Origin: an uncultured Gammaproteobacteria bacterium
Lineage (GTDB): Bacteria; Pseudomonadota; Gammaproteobacteria; PS1; Pseudothioglobaceae
Assembly: GCA_902556205.1 (NCBI GenBank)
Contig: CACDVH010000001.1
Location: forward strand, 124,001-188,000
Direction: 5' to 3'
Length of the DNA: 64,000 bases
In this document: piece by piece, positions 56,844 through 64,000 of the stretch
Position numbering within the stretch: position 1 is the first letter of the stretch
Layout of the letters: each line of letters opens with the position of its first letter
Program-made: the position numbers and the translations under genes
Notes under the pieces: model-generated
Told to the model about the DNA's origin: nothing
Databases searched by the model: none
What the model saw: only the letters and a program-made list of their open reading frames with translations

Positions 56844-58385
56844 ATGAAATTTAAAACATACAAGAGCGGACTACTCGCTGCGATATGTACTTTTACATTT
56901 TCGCAGGGAGTCAGCGCTGATACGTGGAGTGATCAATTTCCACATATCAAAGGAACTGGAGATATTGCAGGTGAATGTTCGTACGAAGCAATGTCTAAGA
57001 AAGACTATAGTGGAGAAAAGCTACGAATTCTTACTCATGCTGTTCCAGTAATGGGTGAGCCTACTGCATTGCATGCTGATGCTTTTCAAAAACTAACTGG
57101 AGCAGAGGTCAATGTTGTTCATGTTCCAGCTGGTGATCTATATTCAAAATCAATGATTCCATTTCAGACTGGACAAGCGCCATATGATGTCGTGTTCGGT
57201 TTCTCAAACTGGATCAATGACTGGAAGCCATACTTAGAGCCTGTTCCACAAAAGTATTTAGATATGGCACAAATGCAAGACGTTACTGCGAGTCACAAGG
57301 CTATCAACACATGGGAAGGTGATATGTTTCAATTTCCTATTGATGGAGATCGCCATTACCTTAAGTACCGCACCGACGTAATTGAGAATCCTGAATATCA
57401 GGCAAAATATAAAGCTGATACTGGTAGAACTCTTAAAGTGCCAACAACTTGGAAAGAGTATGCAGAGATTGCCACATACTTTAATGGCTGGGATTGGGAT
57501 AATGATGGTGAGCTAGAATATGGCTCAGCTGAAGTGATGAAGAAGGACGACCTAATGTTTGCCGCTTTCTTCTCTAGATCAGTTGGTTATTCTAAAAATC
57601 CAAGAACTCCTGGTGGTTTCTATTTTGATTTAGAAACTATGGAGCCGCTTATTAATAATCCAGGTTTTGTTGAGGCACTGACGGACTGGGTTGAAGCTAC
57701 TAACTATATTCCACCAGGTGGAACTAACTTTGGTCTAGGTGATGAAATTAATTCATTCGGTGGCGGGCAGACATTATTCAGTTTCTCATGGGATGATGCT
57801 TTTGTAGCTGCAATGGAACCAGATAGTGCGATTAGAAACATGGTGAAAGCCGCTCCACTTCCAGGTGCTGAAAAGGTTTGGAATAGAATGGATGGTTCAT
57901 GGGATATGGGTCATAACCATGCTCCATACATCGTTTGGGGCTGGACAGCTGCTGTTCCTAAGAAAGCTAAGAATCAAGAAGTTGCATTTGACTATTTATG
58001 CTTCTTTGCTAATGATGCAAACCACGTTGCTGACTTAGGTGTTGGAAGATTTGGTGTTAATCCATATAAGAAGTCTGACTTTGATGCCGAGATTTATATG
58101 GCTAATGGATGGGATCCATTAGTTGCTTTAAGCTACGCATCAACTCTTATGGAAATGGAAGAATACAGTACAAATCGTGTATTCCCTCTTAAAGTGCCAG
58201 GCACAAATCAGTTTGTATCTGCTGTAGCAACAGGAACTGCAAAAGCTTTAGCTGGTCAACTTAGTCCTCAAGAAGCAATGGACGAAGTCGCTGCAGAGTG
58301 GAAGAAAATCGTCGAAAGAGTAGGCGCTGATAACATCAGAGATGCTTATGCTGTTGGCGTTGCGCTTGAAGATAATATTAATTAA
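56844..58385 (+). CDS. glpV: ABC transporter periplasmic binding protein (glycerol-type, GlpV-like)
   Basis: 513-residue large solute-binding protein with a signal peptide ending GVSA before DTW. An EF-hand-like loop DWDNDGELE (residues 217-225) suggests a bound Ca2+. The gene set (this protein, two permeases, two non-identical ATPases) matches the rhizobial glycerol importer GlpSTPQV. The dehydrogenase gene just upstream fits a small alcohol or polyol ligand. Glycerol itself is an inference, as no glpK or glpD is in view. A terminator follows the gene. Confidence 0.65.
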   Translation: MKFKTYKSGLLAAICTFTFSQGVSADTWSDQFPHIKGTGDIAGECSYEAMSKKDYSGEKLRILTHAVPVMGEPTALHADAFQKLTGAEVNVVHVPAGDLYSKSMIPFQTGQAPYDVVFGFSNWINDWKPYLEPVPQKYLDMAQMQDVTASHKAINTWEGDMFQFPIDGDRHYLKYRTDVIENPEYQAKYKADTGRTLKVPTTWKEYAEIATYFNGWDWDNDGELEYGSAEVMKKDDLMFAAFFSRSVGYSKNPRTPGGFYFDLETMEPLINNPGFVEALTDWVEATNYIPPGGTNFGLGDEINSFGGGQTLFSFSWDDAFVAAMEPDSAIRNMVKAAPLPGAEKVWNRMDGSWDMGHNHAPYIVWGWTAAVPKKAKNQEVAFDYLCFFANDANHVADLGVGRFGVNPYKKSDFDAEIYMANGWDPLVALSYASTLMEMEEYSTNRVFPLKVPGTNQFVSAVATGTAKALAGQLSPQEAMDEVAAEWKKIVERVGADNIRDAYAVGVALEDNIN

Positions 58386-58406
58386 TTTATATTAATCTTC
58401 TCCTTG

Positions 58407-58439
58407 TATAACCGCCTTCATTCGAAGGCGGTTATATTT
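58407..58439 (+). terminator. Intrinsic terminator/attenuator after the GlpV-like gene
   Basis: A perfect 13-bp stem (TATAACCGCCTTC and its complement) with loop ATTC is followed by TTTC. It lies between the binding-protein gene and the first permease gene, the same placement as in the other two transporter operons. Confidence 0.85.
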
Positions 58440-58458
58440 CTTGTTATAATTTTTTGTT

Positions 58459-59331
58459 ATGAATTTTAAACATAAATTTGTTTTTCTTATGCCAGGCCTT
58501 TTAGTTCTGCTTGGTATTTTAATTTTCCCAATTATATTTACCGTTAGGCTGAGTTTTTCAGGATGGGACAGCTTTAATCCTGGTCTAGATTTCATTGGAA
58601 TAGAGAACTATATAAGACTTTTTACAGATGATAAAAGGTTTTGGGAGTCCTTTCTTAGGCTTGGTTTTCTATCAATCACAACGGTTTTTTTACAATATAT
58701 TATTGGCTTTGGTTTAGCATTACTAGTCTGGAAGGAAATTAAATTTAAAAGATTTTTTCGAGTTCTATTTTTAATACCAATGATGACAACACCAGTCATC
58801 ATGACGGTTATTTGGAGAACTTTTTTTCATGAGTCACTAGGGCCTGTTAATGACTTTTTTAGTTTGTTTGGAATGGCCCCACCTTGGTTATCTCATGAAG
58901 TTTTAGCGCTTGTAACAGTTATGATTGTCGAAGTGTGGCAGTGGACTCCTTTTATGTTTTTGCTAATGCTGGCGGGCCTTCTCTCATTACCAAAAGAACC
59001 ATTTTTAGCTGCTGCAATTGATGGTGCAAGCTCAATTAGAAAGTTTATCTACGTCACTTTTCCGTTAATGGCGCCGATTTCCATTGGCGCAATAATTATT
59101 CGATTGATTGAGGCATCCAAGATTATGGATACAATATTTGTTCTCACATCAGGAGGGCCTGGAACCTCTACGGAGACATCAAGCTTTTATATATTTATTA
59201 AAGGCTTAAGAGAGTTTCAGATTGGCTATTCAGCCACGTTATCCTTCACATACTTAATCATTATGATTATTTCTTTAACATTTATAGCTAAATTTCTTAC
59301 TAAAATATTTATGAAAGGAGATGCTGAATGA
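58459..59331 (+). CDS. glpP: ABC transporter permease (GlpP-like)
   Basis: 290-residue, six-helix MalF-class permease. The EAA loop is AAAIDGASSIRKFIYVTFPLMAP. It lacks the large periplasmic insertion seen in the permease at 41528. It overlaps the next permease by 4 bp (ATGA). It should form the translocation pore together with that protein. Confidence 0.7.
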   Translation: MNFKHKFVFLMPGLLVLLGILIFPIIFTVRLSFSGWDSFNPGLDFIGIENYIRLFTDDKRFWESFLRLGFLSITTVFLQYIIGFGLALLVWKEIKFKRFFRVLFLIPMMTTPVIMTVIWRTFFHESLGPVNDFFSLFGMAPPWLSHEVLALVTVMIVEVWQWTPFMFLLMLAGLLSLPKEPFLAAAIDGASSIRKFIYVTFPLMAPISIGAIIIRLIEASKIMDTIFVLTSGGPGTSTETSSFYIFIKGLREFQIGYSATLSFTYLIIMIISLTFIAKFLTKIFMKGDAE

Positions 59332-60176
59332 AAACTCTCTACACCACTTTAAAGTATTCAGCTGTCACTTTATGGTCAATGTTTGTTATTGCTCCTTTTC
59401 TATGGGCTATTTCCACATCTTTTAAGGATTTTAATTCTGTTACATCTGGCGTATCTTATATACCATGGCTTCAATTTGAACCCTCATTTGAAGGTTGGAA
59501 AGTTTTAACAAAACCAGCTTCTGAAGGTGGTATCAATATAGTAGAGCCATACTTTAATAGTATTTTTGTGACGCTTATCTCGAGTTTAATCAGTATTATT
59601 CTCGGAACACTTGCTGCTTATGCTCTTTCAAGGTTTACCTTTAAAGCGGGTTTTGTAAAAAATAGTGACATCACATTTTTCTTTATTTCTCAAAGAATTA
59701 TGCCGCCTATCGTTTTGTCAATACCATTTTTTCTAATGCTTGGTTATCTCAGTTTGTTGGATACTTTGATGGGTCTTGTTATGGTTTACATAGTCCTCTT
59801 AATGCCAATTGCTGTTTGGATCATGGTTGACTTTTTTAATAAAGTTCCTCGAGAGATAGATGAAACGGCCCTTATAGATGGGTGTAACCCTTATCAGGCT
59901 TTTTATAAGGTTGTCCTACCAAACTCTATACCGGGTTTAATTGTTGCAGGTATGTTTTGCATTATCTTCGGATGGATTGATTTCTTTTTTGCCTTTATAT
60001 TAACGTTTACAGAGGTTCAATTGCTTCCTGTAGCTATCGTTGCACTTAACTCTTCAATTACACCATGGTGGAGTTTGTCTGCAGCTGCTTTAGTTTCAGT
60101 AGCTCCATTAATTGTTGTTGCATTCATAGTCGAGCGATATCTATCAAAAGGAAATCTTTCAGGAGCAATTAAGTAA
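59328..60176 (+). CDS. glpQ: ABC transporter permease (GlpQ-like)
   Basis: 282-residue MalG-class permease. The EAA loop is ETALIDGCNPYQAFYKVVLPNSIPG. Its stop abuts the ATG of the first ATPase gene directly. The two permeases differ, which would let each contact a different one of the two ATPases. Confidence 0.7.
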   Translation: MKTLYTTLKYSAVTLWSMFVIAPFLWAISTSFKDFNSVTSGVSYIPWLQFEPSFEGWKVLTKPASEGGINIVEPYFNSIFVTLISSLISIILGTLAAYALSRFTFKAGFVKNSDITFFFISQRIMPPIVLSIPFFLMLGYLSLLDTLMGLVMVYIVLLMPIAVWIMVDFFNKVPREIDETALIDGCNPYQAFYKVVLPNSIPGLIVAGMFCIIFGWIDFFFAFILTFTEVQLLPVAIVALNSSITPWWSLSAAALVSVAPLIVVAFIVERYLSKGNLSGAIK

Positions 60177-61253
60177 ATGAAATTAGTTACAAAAAATTTA
60201 ACATTTAAGCCTGAAGATGAATACTATCTTAATGATGTGTCTCTTGAATTTGAAGCTGGAAGGCTCTATACAATTCTTGGAAGAACACTTTCAGGCAAGA
60301 CCTCCTTTTTAAAAACAATAGCCGGCCTTCAGCCAGTTGATGAGGGTGAAATTACTCTTGGTGAAAAAGACTTCAGATCTATTCCTGTGTGGGAGAGAAA
60401 TGTAGCAATGGTCTATCAGCAATTTATCAATTATCCTCATTTAAATGTTTATGAAAATATTGCTTTTCCTTTAAAGCAAAGAAAAATGAGTGCTGCTGAT
60501 ATCAAACAAGAGGTTGCAGTCGCCATCAGTCAGGTAGGGCTTGAAGGCTTTGAAGCTAGAAAAATACAGGAGCTCTCCGGTGGGCAGCAACAAAGAGTTG
60601 CACTTGCAAGGTCTCTTGCAAAGAAAGCTAAAATTTTGCTCCTTGATGAGCCTTTAGTGAATCTAGACTATAAATTAAGGGAAGACTTAAGGGACGTGTT
60701 CAAGAATCTTTTTGATAGCGACCTCTCAACTGAATCTATTCTAATATATGCCAGTACTGATCCTCAAGAGGCAATGCAGTTAAATGGGGATATTGTTGTG
60801 ATTGATGAAGGGAGAGTTTTGCAAACAGGCCCTGCAAAAGAAGTCTTTGAAAACCCTGCAAATATTAAAGTCGCAGAGATTACTAATGATCCAGCTATGA
60901 ACATCCTTCCTGGCATCATTGATGATAAAGAAATTATCTTTAATGAAGATTTTAAGCTTAATCTTCCGTCCCACTTGAGCCATTTAGACTCTGGTAAATA
61001 TTTTTTTGGAGTTAGAGCAACCGATTTGAAATTAGATAATTCTGGTTTTAATTTCACTGTCGACATTTCTGAAATTTCTGGTTCTGAAACTTTCCTTCAC
61101 ATGCATCAGGATGAATTAAAAGTTGTTTTGATGATTGAAGAAGTTCGCAATTTTAATCTTGATGATCAAGTCAAAATAAGTATGGATATGAACAGATTGT
61201 ACGTTTTTGATGCAAATGGTGATTTAATTTTTTCACCATATAGGGGTAACTAA
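60177..61253 (+). CDS. glpS: ABC transporter ATPase 1, switch histidine missing (GlpS-like)
   Basis: 358-residue MalK-class ATPase with a C-terminal regulatory domain from about residue 235. Walker A is atypical but complete (GRTLSGKT, 35-42), the signature LSGGQ (133-137) is intact, and Walker B is ILLLDEP (153-159). The H-loop reads YASTD: Thr194 replaces the histidine needed for hydrolysis. The partner ATPase keeps the histidine but has lost LSGGQ, so together they can build only one canonical site. Its stop overlaps the next ATG by one base. Confidence 0.75.
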   Translation: MKLVTKNLTFKPEDEYYLNDVSLEFEAGRLYTILGRTLSGKTSFLKTIAGLQPVDEGEITLGEKDFRSIPVWERNVAMVYQQFINYPHLNVYENIAFPLKQRKMSAADIKQEVAVAISQVGLEGFEARKIQELSGGQQQRVALARSLAKKAKILLLDEPLVNLDYKLREDLRDVFKNLFDSDLSTESILIYASTDPQEAMQLNGDIVVIDEGRVLQTGPAKEVFENPANIKVAEITNDPAMNILPGIIDDKEIIFNEDFKLNLPSHLSHLDSGKYFFGVRATDLKLDNSGFNFTVDISEISGSETFLHMHQDELKVVLMIEEVRNFNLDDQVKISMDMNRLYVFDANGDLIFSPYRGN

Positions 61254-62329
61254 TGGCAAAAATTGAATTTAAAAATGTTGGCCATTGTTATGATGTGAGT
61301 GCTGAAAATAAAGTATATGCCCTAAACCCCTTCTCATTGACCTGGGAGGATGGAGGAAGGTACGCTTTATTAGGGCCATCAGGTTGTGGAAAGACAACGA
61401 TGCTTAACATTATGTCAGGCTTAATTACTCCATCTGATGGTAATGTCTATTTTGATGAAAATGATATTACAAATGTTATCACTGAGGAGCGAAACATAGC
61501 CCAAGTTTTCCAGTTTCCAGTTATTTATAACACCATGACAGTTTTTGATAATTTAGCATTCCCGCTCAGGTGTCGAAAATTTGATGAGGATAAAATCAAA
61601 ACTAAAGTTCATGAGGTTGCTGAGCTATTAAATTTAACTGAGTTTTTGAATAAGCTTACAAAAAAATTAACAGCTGATCAAAAACAACTTATTTCACTGG
61701 GTAGAGGTCTAGTTCGAGAAGATGTTGCAGCAGTGCTGATGGATGAGCCTCTTACAGTAATTGACCCTGACTTGAAATTCAAATTAAGAAGAAAGCTTAA
61801 GGAGATCAATGCTAAATATAAAACGACACTTATCTATGTGACACATGATCAGAATGAAGCAATGACCTTTGCTGATAATATTATTGTCATGAATGAGGGA
61901 AATGTTGTTCAGATAGGCACACCAAAAGAGCTCTTTGAGAAACCTAAAACAACTTTTGTGGGCTACTTTATTGGCTCTCCAGCAATGAACATTTATCCTT
62001 GCGATGCTGTTTCAGATGATGAGGTTTCTATTGGAGGTTTAAAGCTAAAAGTAAATACAAAGTTACCAGACTCTCAAAAAAGTAATTTAAAGCTTGGCAT
62101 ACGCTCTGAGTATATCAATGTAGTGAATAAGAAATCAGAAAATACAGTTGAAGCTAATATAAATTTAGTTGAAGATTTTGGTAACTATAAGCTCATTTCT
62201 GCAACTAATGATAATATTCAAATTAAAGTAAAAGTAAAGAGAGAAAGCGTCATTCCTGAAGATAAAATTTTGCTAGAAATTCCACCAGAGCACTGCTGTA
62301 TTTATAATAATGAAGAGCTAGTAGAATAA
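61253..62329 (+). CDS. glpT: ABC transporter ATPase 2, signature motif degenerate (GlpT-like)
   Basis: 358-residue MalK-class ATPase. Walker A GPSGCGKT (41-48), Walker B VLMDEP (161-166) and the switch histidine H198 in YVTHD are intact. The LSGGQ signature is replaced by LTADQ (139-143) and the following RVALAR by LISLGR. In a heterodimer its Walker motifs would pair with the intact LSGGQ of ATPase 1. It converges with the FAD oxidoreductase gene, with one base between the stops. Confidence 0.75.
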   Translation: MAKIEFKNVGHCYDVSAENKVYALNPFSLTWEDGGRYALLGPSGCGKTTMLNIMSGLITPSDGNVYFDENDITNVITEERNIAQVFQFPVIYNTMTVFDNLAFPLRCRKFDEDKIKTKVHEVAELLNLTEFLNKLTKKLTADQKQLISLGRGLVREDVAAVLMDEPLTVIDPDLKFKLRRKLKEINAKYKTTLIYVTHDQNEAMTFADNIIVMNEGNVVQIGTPKELFEKPKTTFVGYFIGSPAMNIYPCDAVSDDEVSIGGLKLKVNTKLPDSQKSNLKLGIRSEYINVVNKKSENTVEANINLVEDFGNYKLISATNDNIQIKVKVKRESVIPEDKILLEIPPEHCCIYNNEELVE

Positions 62330-62330
62330 G

Positions 62331-63683
62331 TTATTTTTCTTTCCCTGCCATCAGTTCTTTCCAGCGCATATAGCTATTAACCCCAAACCACATGAATGGT
62401 TTCGGCATCAGTTTTTTTGGCGCTTCTTCGTCAACAAAGTCGGGAATAAGGCTATTGATGGTTCCAGTTATTTTCTCGGCCGTAATGACACCAATCGCAG
62501 TTCCTTTGGCAGTTCCAAGGCCATTTTGACAGCACGCAGAGTAGATGCCTTCATCCACCTCACCCTGAGCAAAGACGTTGTTAAGACTCAGGCAAAGACG
62601 TCCTCCCCATGAGTAATCCATAGATACTTTATCAAGCATTGGAAAGCGAGCTTTAAATGATTCATCATGGCTATTGGCAGCAGAATTCATAAATGAATCT
62701 GAGGCTTCCATGCTTGGGTTGTATGACCATCTGTTTCGAATCAGGATTCTATTGCCACCGATTCCAGCAATACGCCTGACTGAAGAGCCCATAGCATCAG
62801 CTGAAGTTAATCCCCACTCTTGAGAGCCGCCCAGCATATTGGATTCATCTAAAGTTAGCTCTCTTGATAAAGATGAGTAGGTAAAAATTGTCATTAGCCT
62901 ATTCTGAAAGTATCCAAATTTTTCAACTAATCCGTTGACAGCTAATATAACTTTTGGGCTTGATATTGATCCAAGATTAGTTTTAGCCTTCCATACTTTT
63001 TGTCCATCATGCACTCCTTCCTCTTCAAGAGAAATGACCGGAGAGTTTTCATAAATTGTTGTGTTGGGGTTTTTAGAGACGCCATCTGCGAGTGACTGGA
63101 TGTAAAGCGCAGGTTGCAGTATCGCTGTACCTGGTGTCCATAGACCGTTTAGATAATAATCTATTCCGGTCAGTTCTTTCATTTCTTGAGAGTCGAGCAT
63201 CTTATAGCTTTCACTCGTCTTGTCCAGGTGCTTTGCATACTCTGTATTGAAATTCACTCCTTTTGGGGTGGCTGCTGCGTTCGTTTTTCCAACCAGCTGA
63301 ATTGCCTCAGGTGGCATCTCGTATTCTTCTGAAGCATTCTTGGCAAATTCAATTGCAGAGCGATTAATCAGGGTTTGTTCACGATCTTTATCGAGGCTTC
63401 CTACGTAATCATCTGATGCTAAGTTGTGGGGTAAGTCAATCATAAAGCCCGAGTTTCTCCCAGCGGGGCCTTCTGCAATTTCACAGGCTTCGATTACAGC
63501 AATTGTTGCTTTATTATCGATTTGAATTAAACGCCTAGCCGCAGAGAGGCCCGCAAAGCCTCCGCCAATAATCAGGTAGTCGGCGGTGAGATGATCTGAA
63601 AGTTTTGGGTTAATCTTCCTTTTAGGAAGGATTTCTTTCCAGCCTGTATCACCAGGATTTTTAGGAAGCTTAATCTGACCCAT
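62331..63683 (-). CDS. FAD-dependent amine/amino-acid oxidoreductase (DAO family)
   Basis: 450-residue DAO-superfamily flavoprotein. The dinucleotide motif is LIIGGGFAGLSAARRL, followed by EGPAGRNSGFMIDL, a form typical of gamma-glutamylputrescine oxidase-like (PuuB/OrdL) enzymes. The C-terminal ACCQNGLGTAKGTAIG is the second FAD contact. It probably oxidises a secondary or primary amine. The ydc-like polyamine operon in the window offers a possible substrate link, but the adjacent gene is an SDR of unknown role. Confidence 0.82.
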   Translation of the reverse strand: MGQIKLPKNPGDTGWKEILPKRKINPKLSDHLTADYLIIGGGFAGLSAARRLIQIDNKATIAVIEACEIAEGPAGRNSGFMIDLPHNLASDDYVGSLDKDREQTLINRSAIEFAKNASEEYEMPPEAIQLVGKTNAAATPKGVNFNTEYAKHLDKTSESYKMLDSQEMKELTGIDYYLNGLWTPGTAILQPALYIQSLADGVSKNPNTTIYENSPVISLEEEGVHDGQKVWKAKTNLGSISSPKVILAVNGLVEKFGYFQNRLMTIFTYSSLSRELTLDESNMLGGSQEWGLTSADAMGSSVRRIAGIGGNRILIRNRWSYNPSMEASDSFMNSAANSHDESFKARFPMLDKVSMDYSWGGRLCLSLNNVFAQGEVDEGIYSACCQNGLGTAKGTAIGVITAEKITGTINSLIPDFVDEEAPKKLMPKPFMWFGVNSYMRWKELMAGKEK

Positions 63684-63720
63684 TTCTAATATAATCTAAC
63701 GACAAAGTTCATAAATTCTC

Positions 63721-64000
63721 CTAGAGAGTTGGCAGGCTAATTTTTGCCATCCTGCCTCCATCAATAGTATATACCTGCCCTGTTACAAAACTTGATTCTG
63801 TTGATGCAAGCCAAGCAACTAAAGAGGCAACTTCTTCTGTTTTGCCTGTTCTATTTACTGGGTGGATACTTCCAATACTATTTCTAAATTGCTCTGAATC
63901 TGGCATCGAATTAATAAAGTCTTCGTTCAACTCGGTATCTATCCATCCTGGGGCAACTGCATTGCATCTCACATCATCCTTCCCATGGTCAACCGCTATG
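63721..64000 (-). CDS. Short-chain dehydrogenase, C-terminal part (5' end outside window)
   Basis: The frame stays open to the window edge: codons reading AVDHGKDDVRCNAVAPG precede and include the track start, a GTG codon inside the conserved RCNAVAPG motif, so the gene is cut by the window. The remaining part has WIDTELN, the GKTEEVASLVAWLAS segment and the C-terminal FVTGQVYTIDGG of classical SDRs. The cofactor and catalytic motifs lie outside the window. It is 38 bp upstream of the FAD oxidoreductase gene on the same strand, probably one operon. Confidence 0.88.
   Translation of the reverse strand, partial: IAVDHGKDDVRCNAVAPGWIDTELNEDFINSMPDSEQFRNSIGSIHPVNRTGKTEEVASLVAWLASTESSFVTGQVYTIDGGRMAKISLPTL

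Overview
The window looks like a low-GC marine gammaproteobacterium. The housekeeping genes (nadK-recN, an atpIBEFHAGDC operon, rpmH-rnpA-yidD-yidC-kdsC, smg-topA, trpF-trpB) are gammaproteobacterial in type and order. The accessory half is filled with uptake and catabolism genes for methylated amines, polyamines and other small osmolytes. This fits the heterotrophic side of the GSO/SUP05 group (Candidatus Thioglobus, ARCTIC96BD-19). That assignment is inference from gene content and base composition; no 16S gene is present.

Layout. 1-9 kb: the 3' end of nadK, recN, then the nine-gene F1Fo ATP synthase operon behind a near-consensus sigma70 promoter. 9-12.2 kb (minus strand): rpmH, rnpA, yidD, yidC, kdsC and a short MGMT-like gene. 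12.2-12.5 kb: a gene-free stretch with one perfect DnaA box. 12.5-19.8 kb: smg, topA, trpF, trpB, an LplT-like transporter with an acyltransferase, and an unusual SDR. 20-25.5 kb: an operon with the same order as E. coli ydcSTUVW (polyamine-type ABC transporter plus 1-pyrroline/aminobutyraldehyde dehydrogenase). 25.6-29.6 kb: an MttB-superfamily methyltransferase converging on a carnitine operon (fused carnitine dehydrogenase-thioesterase and dehydrocarnitine cleavage enzyme).

29.6-46.1 kb holds the most distinctive locus. It is a LacI-family-controlled cluster with a sugar-type ABC transporter split in two (ATPase at 29.8 kb; binding protein and permeases at 40.2-43.4 kb), a HisD/HpsN-like dehydrogenase, SDR, cupin, MetE-core-like protein, alpha/beta hydrolase, RraA-like protein, GMC oxidoreductase, and four NTF2/SnoaL-like genes carrying about seven such domains. 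The two transporter promoters share the same 15-bp operator just downstream of an extended -10. Each also has a second, degenerate operator exactly 54 bp upstream. This points to one LacI regulon controlled by DNA looping. The substrate is unknown.

46-53.7 kb: a second MttB paralogue, a dimethylglycine/sarcosine dehydrogenase, an M24 protein keeping the metal and catalytic residues of the DMSP lyase DddP, an aldose epimerase and an MDR dehydrogenase. 53.7-56.8 kb: an AcoR-type regulator with a broken AAA+ domain, divergent from an MDR dehydrogenase, with two tandem operators between them. 56.8-62.3 kb: a five-gene ABC transporter resembling the rhizobial glycerol system GlpVPQST, whose two ATPases have complementary lesions. 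The window ends with an FAD-dependent oxidoreductase and a truncated SDR on the minus strand.

Together the accessory genes suggest a scavenger of carnitine, glycine betaine, polyamines, probably DMSP, polyols and at least one unidentified LacI-controlled compound. No tRNA, rRNA, insertion sequence or CRISPR array was seen.
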